From Erythrobacter sp. (lineage in GTDB: Bacteria; Pseudomonadota; Alphaproteobacteria; Sphingomonadales; Sphingomonadaceae), in NCBI GenBank assembly GCA_029937545.1, contig JAPYPR010000001.1:77730-141729 (forward strand): 64,000 bases of DNA, read 5' to 3'. Below, in pieces: positions 9,255-18,964 of the stretch. Position numbers and translations under genes: made by a program. The first letter of the stretch is position 1. Every line of letters starts with the position of its first letter. Below the pieces are notes generated by a model, which saw only the letters and a program-made list of their open reading frames with translations, made no database searches and was not told the DNA's origin.

Positions 9255-11138
9255 TCAGACGGTTTCGAGCACGAATTGCAGCTTTGCGAGCCGCGCATAG
9301 AGCCCGCCGTTCGCCGAAAGCTGGTCATGCGTGCCCTGCTCGACGATCCGTCCATCCTCCATCACCACGATGCGGTTCGCAGCACGCACGGTCGACAGGC
9401 GGTGCGCGATGACCAGCGTGGTGCGCTCCGCCATCAGGTGCTCGAGCGCATCCTGCACCAGCCGTTCGCTTTCCGCGTCGAGAGCGCTGGTCGCTTCGTC
9501 CAGCAGCAGGATCGGCGCATCGCGCAGCAACGCGCGAGCGATGGCCAGCCGCTGGCGCTGCCCGCCCGATAGCTGCGTGCCGCTCTCGCCGAGATAAGTG
9601 TCGAGGCCCTTGGGCAGCTTCTCGAGAAATTCCGCCGCATTGGCTGCCCGCGCTGCGGACCAGATTGCCTCGTCGCTCGCGTCCCAGTTGCCATAGCGCA
9701 GGTTGTCGCGGGCATTGGCGCTGAACAGCACGCCTTCCTGCGGGACATAGGCCATGCGGCGACGGATTTGCGCCGGGTCCGCGCCGGTCAGCGGCACGCC
9801 GTCGAGGCGGATGGAGCCGGCCTGCGGATCGTAAAAGCGCTCGGACAACTGGAAGATCGTCGATTTGCCCGCTCCGGAAGGACCGACGATCGCGACGGTC
9901 TCGCCCGGTTCGACTTCGAGGTTGAAGTCGATCAGTGCCGGCGCCTCCAGCCGCGTGGGGTAACGGAACGTCACGTTGCGGAACGACAGGCTGCCGCGCG
10001 GCGGTTCGGGCAGGATCTGCGGGCGGGCGGGCGGAGTGATGGTCGGCGTTTCCTCGAGCAGTTCGGCCAAGCGGCTCGCCGCTCCGGAACCGCGCAGCAA
10101 GTCGCCATATACCTCGGTCAGCGCGCCGAAGGCACCTGCCACCAGGCCCGCCGTCAGCACGAAGGCGGCGATGGTCCCGCCCGATATGGTGCCCTCGCCA
10201 ACGGCCTCCGCGCCGCGCCAGACCAGCAGCGTGATCCCGCCGAAGACGCACAGGATCACCACCGCGGTCATGATCGCGCGGATGATGACGCGCCGCTTGG
10301 CGACGATGAAAGTTCGCTCGACGGCGGCCTCGAACCGTTCGTGCTCGCGGGTTTCCTGGTTAAAGCCCTGCACGATCTTCATCGCGGAGAGCACCTCGGT
10401 CACCATTGCGCCGATATCGGCCACCCGATCCTGGCTGGTGCGGCTGACCTTGCGCAGGCGCCGTCCGAAATAGGTGATTGGGACGACGACTGCCGGGATG
10501 ACGAGGAACAGCCCCATCGTGAGGCTCGGCACGAGCCAGAAGAGATACGCCGTCCCGCCGATCGCCATCAGCATATTGCGCAACGCCACCGAGATCGTAG
10601 TGCCGACCACTGTCTCGATCAGCGCCGTGTCGCTGGTCATGCGGCTGGAGATTTCCTTGGGGCTGTTCTCTTCATAGAAGCCCGGAGCCAGCCGCAGCAA
10701 GTTGCGCTGCACGCGCAGACGAATGTCGGCGACGACGCGCTCGCCGAGCCAGCTGACGAAATAGAACCGCATTGCCGTGCCTACCGCGAGCACGGCGACA
10801 ATACCGAGCAGCGACTGGAACCAGAAGCGCATTTCGTCCGCATTGCCACCTTCGGCAAAGCCGCGGTCGATCACCATCTTGAACCCGGCCGGGATGGCCA
10901 GGGTCGCGCCGGCGGTGATGAACAACGCGAGAATCGCGAGAGCTACGTGGCCGGGGTATCGCTTCGCCGATTGCCAGACCATGCGCAGCGGCTTGAGCGA
11001 GCGCGGTTGCTCCTCGCCCCCGCGCCCCTTGCGCTGGAACAACCGCCTTTTCCGCGGTGCAGTATCGGCCGGCCCGTCCATGCGGCTCACGTAAGCGCGG
11101 CGGACGCGAAAATCCACAGCGGACGCGGACTTCGGCAC
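9255..11138 (-). CDS. ABC transporter, transmembrane plus ATP-binding (MsbA-like exporter)
   Basis: VAIVGPSGAGKSTIF Walker A, LSGGQRQRLAIARALL, ILLLDEATSALD; GTG start at 11138 preceded by AGGGAGGG. Confidence 0.93.
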   Translation of the reverse strand: MPKSASAVDFRVRRAYVSRMDGPADTAPRKRRLFQRKGRGGEEQPRSLKPLRMVWQSAKRYPGHVALAILALFITAGATLAIPAGFKMVIDRGFAEGGNADEMRFWFQSLLGIVAVLAVGTAMRFYFVSWLGERVVADIRLRVQRNLLRLAPGFYEENSPKEISSRMTSDTALIETVVGTTISVALRNMLMAIGGTAYLFWLVPSLTMGLFLVIPAVVVPITYFGRRLRKVSRTSQDRVADIGAMVTEVLSAMKIVQGFNQETREHERFEAAVERTFIVAKRRVIIRAIMTAVVILCVFGGITLLVWRGAEAVGEGTISGGTIAAFVLTAGLVAGAFGALTEVYGDLLRGSGAASRLAELLEETPTITPPARPQILPEPPRGSLSFRNVTFRYPTRLEAPALIDFNLEVEPGETVAIVGPSGAGKSTIFQLSERFYDPQAGSIRLDGVPLTGADPAQIRRRMAYVPQEGVLFSANARDNLRYGNWDASDEAIWSAARAANAAEFLEKLPKGLDTYLGESGTQLSGGQRQRLAIARALLRDAPILLLDEATSALDAESERLVQDALEHLMAERTTLVIAHRLSTVRAANRIVVMEDGRIVEQGTHDQLSANGGLYARLAKLQFVLETV

Positions 11139-11149
11139 ATTTCCCTCCC

Positions 11150-11164
11150 TTGTGCATTGCACAA
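11150..11164. promoter_or_regulatory. Palindrome TTGTGCA-T-TGCACAA, candidate PhaR-type operator
   Basis: Perfect 7-bp arms containing TGC-N3-GCA; 81 bp upstream of phaZ and 12 bp upstream of the divergent ABC start. Confidence 0.5.
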
Positions 11165-11244
11165 TGGGCGCAGAGCCGTCAGGATACCCGACTTTCAGGT
11201 CGCGGCACGGTAAAAGACGAACCACCGGCCAGCAGGGGACGAAC

Positions 11245-12483
11245 ATGTTATACCACGCCTACGAACTCCAGCGCAGCTGGCTCAATTCCGCCAGTGCCTG
11301 GGCTTCGATCGGGGCGGAGATGCTCTCCAATCCGTCGAACCCGATGAACTATGTGGGCCCGATGGGCTATATGGGCCTGGGCTCGACAGCCGCGAGCGCG
11401 CTGGAAGTTTTCGCCCATGCCGCTGCGCCCTATGGCAAGCCGGCCTGGGGTATCGAGGCGGTCGAAGTGGACGGTAAATCCGATCCTGTGATCGAGGCGA
11501 CCGTCGTCAATCGCCCGTTTGGCGATTTGAAAGAGTTTTACCGCGAGAGCCTGCCCGAAGATGCGCCGCGCCTGCTGGTAGTCGCCCCGATGAGTGGCCA
11601 TTTCGCCACCCTGCTGCGCGGCACGGTGGAGCGGATGCTCCAGAACTACCGCGTCTTCGTGACCGACTGGGCCGATGCCAAGACCGTTCCGCTGCACGAG
11701 GGCGAGTTCGATCTCGACGATTACATCGATTACGTTATCGGTTTCCTCGAGCATATCGGTAAAGGCGCGAATGTGATGGCAGTATGCCAGCCGTCGGTAC
11801 CGGTGTTCGCCGCCACCGCAATCATGAACCGCGACAAGCACCCCTGCGCGCCGAAGACGCTGACCATGATGGGCGGCCCGATCGACACGCGCTGTTCGCC
11901 GACCACGGTCAACGATCTCGCCATGGATCGCCCGATCGAGTGGTTCCGCCACAATGTCATCGCGACCGTGCCGATGCAGTATCGCGGCGCAGGGCGGCGG
12001 GTCTATCCCGGCTTCATGCAGCTGGCCGGCTTCATGAGCATGAATCTCGGCAATCACCTGATGAGCCATTATGAGATGTTCAAGCATCTCACCGCGGGCG
12101 ACGATGAAAGCGCGCAGGCGACCAAGGATTTTTACGACGAATATCGCAGCGTCGCCGACATGACGGCGGAGTTCTATCTCCAGACCGTGGAAGTCGTTTT
12201 CCAGGACCACGCCCTGCCGAACGGAACCTTCGCCCATCGCGGCAAGCGCGTCGATCTCGGCGACATCGCCGACACCGCGATCCTGGCGATCGAAGGCGAG
12301 CGCGATGACATCTCGGGCCTAGGCCAGACCCGCGCCGCGCTGGAGTTGACGCCGGGCCTCGATACATCGAAGAAGCGCTATTTCATGGCGGAAGGCGCAG
12401 GCCATTACGGCATCTTCAACGGCAGCCGCTGGCGCACGAAAATCGCCCCGGTGGTCGAGGAATTCATAGCCACGCATGGATGA
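11245..12483 (+). CDS. phaZ: Intracellular polyhydroxyalkanoate depolymerase
   Basis: MLYHAYELQRSWLNSASAWASIGAEML...NPMNYVGPMGYMGLGSTAASALEVFAHAAAPYGKPAW and VMAVCQPSVPVFAATAIM. Confidence 0.9.
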   Translation: MLYHAYELQRSWLNSASAWASIGAEMLSNPSNPMNYVGPMGYMGLGSTAASALEVFAHAAAPYGKPAWGIEAVEVDGKSDPVIEATVVNRPFGDLKEFYRESLPEDAPRLLVVAPMSGHFATLLRGTVERMLQNYRVFVTDWADAKTVPLHEGEFDLDDYIDYVIGFLEHIGKGANVMAVCQPSVPVFAATAIMNRDKHPCAPKTLTMMGGPIDTRCSPTTVNDLAMDRPIEWFRHNVIATVPMQYRGAGRRVYPGFMQLAGFMSMNLGNHLMSHYEMFKHLTAGDDESAQATKDFYDEYRSVADMTAEFYLQTVEVVFQDHALPNGTFAHRGKRVDLGDIADTAILAIEGERDDISGLGQTRAALELTPGLDTSKKRYFMAEGAGHYGIFNGSRWRTKIAPVVEEFIATHG

Positions 12484-12988
12484 ACCCGGCGATCGCATTC
12501 CGCCGGATGTAAGAACCGAGATCGATCGGCGCCTGTCGATCATTTGGGAGAGGGAGGGCGTTCGTCCGCTACTCGCGCTCGAATCGGGTTCGCGCGCATG
12601 GGGCTTTCCCAGTCCCGACAGCGATTACGATGTGCGGTTCATATATGCGCGCCCTTTATCTGCGTATCTTTCCCTGCAGCCGATCCGGGACATCATAGAG
12701 CAGCCGATCGTCGATGAGATCGATCTTAACGGATGGGACGTTTACAAGGCGCTGGGCCTGATGCTCCGTACCGATCTCGACAGTGACACCATCGCCGAGA
12801 TTGACGAAATGACTGCACTAAAGGCGGTAACGCGGGATCCAGGCAGCGCCGATGCCCGGCCACGGATCGACAGCCTGATCTGAGAGGAAATCGCGAAAGT
12901 GGATCTGGTGGAAGAACGCGACTGCGCCGAAAGGTTCGTGCGTAACGCCGATGAAATCTTTTCCCGGCTGCTGACCACCACAACCTGA
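12476..12988 (+). pseudogene. Nucleotidyltransferase (RlaP/YcgL-like) remnant with in-frame TGA and probable internal deletion
   Basis: LLALESGSRAWGFPSPDSDYDVRFIY then DPGSADARPRIDSLI*EEIAKVDLVEERDCAERFVRNADEIFSRLLTTTT, same frame on both sides of TGA 12881-12883. Confidence 0.65.
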
Positions 12989-12991
12989 GGG

Positions 12992-13594
12992 TCAAACCGG
13001 CGGCGGCTCCTGTCGACGCCCGAAAAGCTTGCCGATGATGCGCCTGGCGATGATAAGCAGCCAGATGGTCAGGCCGAGCAGCAGGACCGCGATCCCCGCT
13101 GCGATCAGCGGGAATTCGTAAGCGAGATAGAGCAGGCCGACTGTCGCCACGTCCTCGGCAGTCGAGACGGCGACATTGCTGACCGGTTCGGGGCTCGCAT
13201 TGACCACGCCGCGCGCGCCGGCCTTGCCTGCGTGGGCAGCGAAGCTGGCCCCGCCGCCGAGGAGGAAGGCGACCACCTGCACTGCCGGATCCGACGGGTC
13301 GACGATGGCCAGCGCCAGTAGCGCCCCGCCGATCGGTCGCACGAAAGTGTGCACCGCATCCCAGATCGAGTCGAGCCACATCACCTTGTCGGCAAAGAAT
13401 TCCGCCACGGCAGCCAGAGCCGCGAAGCTCATTACCCACGGGCTGGCCAGCACATCGAGGCTTGCGAGATGCTCGGGCAGGGGAACCACGTCCGTCCGCA
13501 TGGCGAGGCCGGTGGCGAAGACACAGAGATACAGCCGCCAGCCGGCCAACAGGCTGACGCTTCCCGCGATGCCGATGATTTCCATGATGCCCAT
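12992..13594 (-). CDS. DUF4126 domain membrane protein
   Basis: EIIGIAGSVSLLAGWRLYLCVFATGL...VMSFAALAAVAEFFADKV. Confidence 0.8.
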   Translation of the reverse strand: MGIMEIIGIAGSVSLLAGWRLYLCVFATGLAMRTDVVPLPEHLASLDVLASPWVMSFAALAAVAEFFADKVMWLDSIWDAVHTFVRPIGGALLALAIVDPSDPAVQVVAFLLGGGASFAAHAGKAGARGVVNASPEPVSNVAVSTAEDVATVGLLYLAYEFPLIAAGIAVLLLGLTIWLLIIARRIIGKLFGRRQEPPPV

Positions 13595-13697
13595 GCATGC
13601 GCAGCATAAGCCTCAACGGCGCATTTCGTCCAACGGCATTCGTCGCCCGATGGACGATCGACGTGCGGATTGACCACCGCCCAATCGATCCCCTAAC

Positions 13698-13713
13698 GTT
13701 TACACCTGTAAAC
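13698..13713. promoter_or_regulatory. Perfect palindrome GTTTACA-CC-TGTAAAC, candidate operator
   Basis: 7-bp arms, 13 bp upstream of the ATG at 13727. Confidence 0.55.
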
Positions 13714-13726
13714 ACACGGGAATTCG

Positions 13727-14488
13727 ATGATGACGAAACTCAAGATTTTAACCGCGACCTGCGGCGCTCTTGTCGCGCTGGCAGCCTGCGGCGGGGCTAC
13801 AGCAGGCGACAAGGGCGGCTGGAAAGCCTCAAGCTACGGCTATGGCGATAATCAGATCATCGGTTCGGGTGAACTCGTGACCGAGAACCGCTCGATCGGT
13901 AGCTTCGACCGACTGGCGATCGATGGTCCGATCGATGTCGTCATCCGTCAGAGCGCTTCCCGGTCGCTGGTGATTATCGCCGAGGACAATCTTATCGATC
14001 TGGTCCGCGCGCGCAGCGAGGACGGGACGCTGTCGCTCGACACGACTGGCAGCTTCCGCACGCGTATCGGTATCCGCGCGGTGCTGACGGTGCCGACCCT
14101 CGATGCGGTCGCGATCAATGCCAGCGGCGACGTGCGGTTCGACGGGTGGAACGCTCGCGCGATCGACCTCGCGATTGCCGGGTCGGGCGAAATCGTGCTG
14201 GGCGGCGAGGTGGGTGATGTCCGCGCGCTGATCGGTGGCTCGGGCGATATCGACCTTGCCCCTGCGCGCTTGTCCTACGTCGACGCCGACATCGAGGGTT
14301 CGGGCGAAATCCGCATGGGCTCGCTGCGCAAGCTGGATGCGACGCTCAACGGCTCGGGCATCATCGAGGCGGGCGACGTAGGGGAACTCGACGCGGTGCT
14401 CAACGGCTCGGGCGAAATCCGCTACCGTTCGGCGAAGCGGATCCTGCGTCGGGAACGCAACGGCTCGGGCCGCATCGCACGGCGCTGA
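13727..14488 (+). CDS. GIN/DUF2807-domain exported beta-solenoid protein
   Basis: Lipobox-like LAACGG and repeated GSGEI/GSGDI/NGSGII motifs. Confidence 0.85.
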   Translation: MMTKLKILTATCGALVALAACGGATAGDKGGWKASSYGYGDNQIIGSGELVTENRSIGSFDRLAIDGPIDVVIRQSASRSLVIIAEDNLIDLVRARSEDGTLSLDTTGSFRTRIGIRAVLTVPTLDAVAINASGDVRFDGWNARAIDLAIAGSGEIVLGGEVGDVRALIGGSGDIDLAPARLSYVDADIEGSGEIRMGSLRKLDATLNGSGIIEAGDVGELDAVLNGSGEIRYRSAKRILRRERNGSGRIARR

Positions 14489-14500
14489 GGCGGCGGAGCG

Positions 14501-15502
14501 TCAGGCGGAGCCGCTACGCTCCGCCTCGACATCGTAGGGTCGACCGAACCGCCCCTGCGGAATTTCGAGCGCGTCGCGATCCCAATCGCCCAGATCGGCG
14601 ACGGCGCCATAGCTGCCTTCGAGAAAGTCCAGCAGAGTGCCGTCCCGGTCGGCTCTTTCTCGAACGGCGGCATAGGGCAGGACGAACTCGCCAAGATCGG
14701 AATGCCAGAAGGCGGCATCGGGGCGCACTGTGCGGTCTCCCAGCCCATCGGGCGTCGGGTAGCCATAGGCATAGAACGCCGCCTGGCTCGACGCCCCCGC
14801 CGCCGAGCCGGAAGCCTGCGCCGGCGACTTCGTGGCTATAGGCTTCGCGCGTGACGCGATCGGGCAAATTGGGAAACCCGCCCGGGTGGAGCGGGGCTTT
14901 GCGGCCCGAGAAGCGGGTCACCGCGAGGTCGAGACTGCCCCAGAACAGGTGGCTCGGGCTCGATTTGCCGACGAAGCCTGATCGGAACCGCTCGAAAATG
15001 CAACTGGCGTCGGAAAAGGCGCGGTGGATGCGGGTGAGCGTCGCAGCGTCCCACTCGCGATCCGCCGGATGCGGGTGAGCGTCGCAGCGTCCCACTCGCG
15101 ATCCGCCGTATCCTCGCGGAAGGGTATCGCCTCCTCCACCTCATTCGGCCCGCCGGAGATGTCGGTCGTCGCGCCAGCACGACGGAGCAGGTCGGTTAGC
15201 TGTTCGTGGAAGCGCGCGACGCTTTGCCCGGCGACGCCGAAACGCTCCGTGAAGCCGGCCGATGTTTCGACCATGACTGCATTCGACAGGCAATCGAAAA
15301 GCACTTCGGCTTCGCCATCCGCCATCTCGACCGGATAGGTGCGAAAGCCGCGCGGGACGACGCGCATGGCCAGTTGCCAGCTATGGTTGCACCACGGCAG
15401 CGCCCGCGTCGGCAGCTTGCCGACGACCTGGAGATAGGCGTGCAGGCTTTCGATGACCGGGCGGTCGGCCTCGTAGTCGAGTTCTGGCCACCACTCGGTC
15501 AT
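14501..15502 (-). pseudogene. DUF5996-like protein gene, frameshifted by a 41-bp tandem duplication and a second indel
   Basis: N-part MTEWWPELDYEADRPVIESLHAYLQVVGKLPTRALPWCNHSWQLAMRVVPRGFRTYP; middle REWDAATLTRIHRAFSDASCIFERFRSGFVGKSSPSHLFWGSLDLAVTRFSGRKAPLHPGG in another frame; C-part RPDAAFWHSDLGEFVLPYAAVRE. Confidence 0.8.
15026..15107. repeat. Perfect 41-bp tandem duplication (2 copies)
   Basis: ggatgcgggtgagcgtcgcagcgtcccactcgcgatccgcc repeated head-to-tail. Confidence 0.97.
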
Positions 15503-15519
15503 CGCAACTCCCTTGCTCT

Positions 15520-16698
15520 TTAGAAGATTTCGAACAGCCCCGCTGCGCCCATGCCGCCACCGACACACATGGTGACGACGCCGTACTTCGCACCGCGACG
15601 CTTGCCTTCGAGCAGCACGTGGCCGGTGCAACGCGCGCCGGTCATGCCGTAAGGGTGACCGATCGAGATCGAACCGCCGCTGACATTCAGCTTGTCGTTA
15701 TCGATGCCGAGCTTGTCGCGGCAGTAGAGTACCTGCACGGCGAAGGCTTCATTCAATTCCCAGATGCCGATGTCGTCGACGCTGAGGTCGAAGCGCTTGA
15801 GCAGCTTGGGGATGGCGAAGATCGGGCCGATGCCCATCTCGTCGGGTTCGGTACCGGCGACCGCCATGCCGACATAGCGACCGAGCGGTTCGAGGCCGCG
15901 CTGTTCGGCGACCTTGGCTTCCATCAGCACGCTGGCCGAGGAACCGTCCGACAGCTGGGAGGCGTTGCCGGCGGTAATCGTGGTGCCTTCGCCCATCACC
16001 GGCTTCAGGCCCTGCAGGCCTTCCAACGTGGTCGAGGGGCGATTGCCCTCGTCCTTGGCGATGGTGATGTCGACGTCGGAAATCTCGCCGGTTTCCTTGT
16101 CCTGCACCTTGTGGGTGGTGCTGACGGGCACGATCTCGTCGTCGAAACGGCCTTCCTCCTGGGCCTTGGCAGTGCGCTGCTGGCTCTGGAGGGCATATTC
16201 GTCCTGCGCGTCGCGGCTGATGCCATAGCGCTGGGCGACCGTCTCGGCGGTCTGCAGCATCGGCATGTAGATCGCGCCATGCATCGCGATCAGCTCGGGA
16301 TCGGGCATGACGCGCATTTCCTTGGTCTGGACCAGCGAAATGCTTTCCTGGCCGCCGGCGGCAACCACGTCCATGCGGTCGGTGATGATCTGCTTCGCCG
16401 CCGTAGCAATACTCATCAGGCCCGAAGAGCACTGGCGGTCGATGGTCATCCCGCTAGTGCCGATCGGGCAACCGGCGCGCAGCGCGACCTGGCGGGCAAG
16501 GTTGCCGGCCTGCGTACCCTGCTGGAGCGCGGTGCCCCACAGCACATCATCGACTTCGCCGGCTTCGATACCGGCGCGTTCGATCGCGGGCTTCAGGGAG
16601 TAGGAGCCGAGCGTCGGGCCCTTGGTGTCGTTGAACCCGCCCTTGTAGGCGCGGCCGATGGCGGTACGGGCGGTGGAGACGATGACTGCGTCACGCAT
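15520..16698 (-). CDS. Acetyl-CoA C-acyltransferase (thiolase)
   Basis: [52 protein letters not shown]. Confidence 0.95.
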   Translation of the reverse strand: MRDAVIVSTARTAIGRAYKGGFNDTKGPTLGSYSLKPAIERAGIEAGEVDDVLWGTALQQGTQAGNLARQVALRAGCPIGTSGMTIDRQCSSGLMSIATAAKQIITDRMDVVAAGGQESISLVQTKEMRVMPDPELIAMHGAIYMPMLQTAETVAQRYGISRDAQDEYALQSQQRTAKAQEEGRFDDEIVPVSTTHKVQDKETGEISDVDITIAKDEGNRPSTTLEGLQGLKPVMGEGTTITAGNASQLSDGSSASVLMEAKVAEQRGLEPLGRYVGMAVAGTEPDEMGIGPIFAIPKLLKRFDLSVDDIGIWELNEAFAVQVLYCRDKLGIDNDKLNVSGGSISIGHPYGMTGARCTGHVLLEGKRRGAKYGVVTMCVGGGMGAAGLFEIF

Positions 16699-16755
16699 GG
16701 GTTTTTCCTTGAAATTGCTATTGGGGTCCGATGCCTCTTGGGGAGGAGGGGGAAA

Positions 16756-17205
16756 TCAGACGAAAAGCTGGGTGATCCATTCGGTGATCAGGGCAGGCTT
16801 GTCCTCGCCTTCGATCTCCATCGTGATCTCGCTGGTCTGCTGCCACTGGCCGGGGCGCTTCTCGATCATCTCGACCAGCTTCCAGTGGCCGCGGATGCGC
16901 TTGCCGCTGCGGACGGGGCTGATGAAGCGCGTCTTGTTGCCGCCGTAGTTCACACCCATCTTCACGCCGTCGATCTTCGGCATGTCGGACTGCGCGCCGA
17001 GATAGGGGATCATCGACAGGGTCAGGAAGCCATGCGCGATGGTGCCGCCAAACGGCGTCATCTTGGCCTTTTCCTTGTCGATATGGATGAACTGGTGATC
17101 GCCGGTCGCATCGGCGAACTGGTTGATGCGTTCCTGGCTCATCTCGACCCATTCGCTGGTGCCGATATTCTCGCCGACCTTTTCTGCCAGTTCCTGCGGG
17201 CTCAT
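16756..17205 (-). CDS. MaoC family dehydratase
   Basis: INQFADATGDHQFIHIDKEKAKMTPFGGTIAHGFLTLSMIPYL. Confidence 0.93.
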   Translation of the reverse strand: MSPQELAEKVGENIGTSEWVEMSQERINQFADATGDHQFIHIDKEKAKMTPFGGTIAHGFLTLSMIPYLGAQSDMPKIDGVKMGVNYGGNKTRFISPVRSGKRIRGHWKLVEMIEKRPGQWQQTSEITMEIEGEDKPALITEWITQLFV

Positions 17206-17316
17206 AGACGCGTCTCCTCTTCGCGAAATCCTAGGGTTTGCGCGACTCCGCAGCCGCGCGTGCGGCGCGACTCATGGCGTATGGACAGGACCGGCGCAAC
17301 CGCGCCGACGCTGCCC

Positions 17317-18699
17317 TTACGGCATCGCGGGCTTGGCCGAGGCAGCCGCGCGGCGGGCGTCGCGCGCAGCCTTGCGGACGAGCTCGACCTTGGCCGACTC
17401 GCGCTTCTTGCAATAGGTCCACAGGCCGATCTGCAGCCCGACGAGCATCAGGACGAAGGGCTGGAAGGCGATTCCCTGGAAGGTCGCGCCGACGAGGTAG
17501 ACGATCTGCGCGAACTGCAGCGCACTGGCGAGCGGCGCCTGCCATTGCTCGCCCGCCGCCTTGCGCTCGCGCCAGCGCTTGCGGATCTTTTCCATCTGCC
17601 ACAGGCCGATGGCGTGCAAGGCAAGCCACAGGAAGAGGCCCGGCCAGCCCTGTTCGCCGAGCATCTCGAAGATCGAACTGTGATAGGCGCGCCCGCCGTC
17701 GGTGATCTCCTTGTACTCCACCGAGGTCGTGGTGCCATCGGTTTCCACCACGGGCAGGTCGTAGGTGAAGCTGTTGCCGCGATAGGCGTCGAAGCCGCCA
17801 CCCAGCGGTCGCTCCGAAACATAGTCGAGCGTCCATCCCCAGACCTGCATGCGGGTGGAGGCCGACTGGTCCTGCTGCACCGAACCCAGTGTCGACATGC
17901 GCTCGTAATAGCTCGCCGGAAGAAACGGCAATGCGGCAAGCCCGAGCACCGCTGCCCCGGTGATGTAGAGCATGCGCTTTTTCACGTCGCGCAGCATCAG
18001 CACGCCGAGCACCGCGATGCAGACGAGGCCCGTCCGCGCTTCGGTCCCCACCGGGATCGTCAGGCAGGCGAAGATCAGCAGGGCGGCAAAGGTCTTCACT
18101 CGCCAATCGGGTGGATAGATCGTGGAATGCTTCGCCAGCCACAGGATGATCGGGATGATCGCGATCGCCACCGTGGCCAGAGTCGAGCTTTCGTACATGT
18201 TCGAATTGTCGTTTACGAACAGGTAGAGGTCGCCATAGCCCCCACCGCCGAGCACGGTTTTCATACCGGCGGAGATGATGATGGCGCCTGCCGTCAACAC
18301 CATGATGAGCGTCGCCACCTCGATCCGCAGCCGCGTGATTAGCGTCACCGGCAGGAAGATGCCGAACACAAGCGCTTTCCAGACCCAGTCCCACTTGGCC
18401 TGCGCCGACTCCGGGAAATCGGCCCATTGCAGCGTCATGAAGCACCAGCCGAGCAGTGCCAGCAGGATGCCCTGGCGCACTGTGAATTGCGTGTTGGCCT
18501 TGGTATCGCCGATCATCCACCCGGCGAAGGCGAGCAGGAAGGCGATCAGCGAAATCGGCAGCGACTGGAGGAGCGACCAGCTCATCTTCTGCGGAGCGAG
18601 GATATCGATGTAGAGATAGGCGAGCACCCAGATGAAGGGCCGCCTGATCCCCATGGCGAGCATGATCGCCACGGTGAGAAACAGCGCGATATCAAGCAT
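17317..18699 (-). CDS. Putative O-glycosylation ligase, exosortase A system-associated (Wzy/WaaL-like)
   Basis: Polytopic protein with APQKMSWSLLQSLPISLIAFLLAFAGWMIGD and GEQGWPGLFLWLALHAIGLW; typical of the exosortase-A-associated ligase family. Confidence 0.8.
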   Translation of the reverse strand: MLDIALFLTVAIMLAMGIRRPFIWVLAYLYIDILAPQKMSWSLLQSLPISLIAFLLAFAGWMIGDTKANTQFTVRQGILLALLGWCFMTLQWADFPESAQAKWDWVWKALVFGIFLPVTLITRLRIEVATLIMVLTAGAIIISAGMKTVLGGGGYGDLYLFVNDNSNMYESSTLATVAIAIIPIILWLAKHSTIYPPDWRVKTFAALLIFACLTIPVGTEARTGLVCIAVLGVLMLRDVKKRMLYITGAAVLGLAALPFLPASYYERMSTLGSVQQDQSASTRMQVWGWTLDYVSERPLGGGFDAYRGNSFTYDLPVVETDGTTTSVEYKEITDGGRAYHSSIFEMLGEQGWPGLFLWLALHAIGLWQMEKIRKRWRERKAAGEQWQAPLASALQFAQIVYLVGATFQGIAFQPFVLMLVGLQIGLWTYCKKRESAKVELVRKAARDARRAAASAKPAMP

Positions 18700-18910
18700 C
18701 GTCGCCCCGCCTTCCGGCCCGGCGCGCCCGGCGCTTGTCGCGCGGAGATGGCGGCGGCGCGGGGACAGTCTCCGGCTCGTCCGCCAGCGGGTCCTCGCGG
18801 TCGAGGTCGGGCCGCACCAGCACGCGGAACAGCGCCAGCATGATCAGCGCATGCGTCAGTCCGAGGGCGATATAGTCGATCAAGCTGCGGTCCGTCCTTT
18901 GCGCGGCCAC
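18692..18910 (-). CDS. Small hypothetical membrane protein
   Basis: 72-aa ORF with one TM segment; 3' end overlaps the ligase start. Confidence 0.5.
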   Translation of the reverse strand: MAAQRTDRSLIDYIALGLTHALIMLALFRVLVRPDLDREDPLADEPETVPAPPPSPRDKRRARRAGRRGDDA

Positions 18911-18964
18911 TATCAGCTTACGGTTGACGCGCTCTTAAGCCTGTTGTGTCACAAGCCTGCACAA

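Noticed and set aside
15619-18342. 907-aa plus-strand ORF (also 2009-3826, 21310-23961 and 23974-26262 on minus)
   Set aside because: Long antisense ORFs over confidently identified genes; typical high-GC shadow frames with no recognisable domains.
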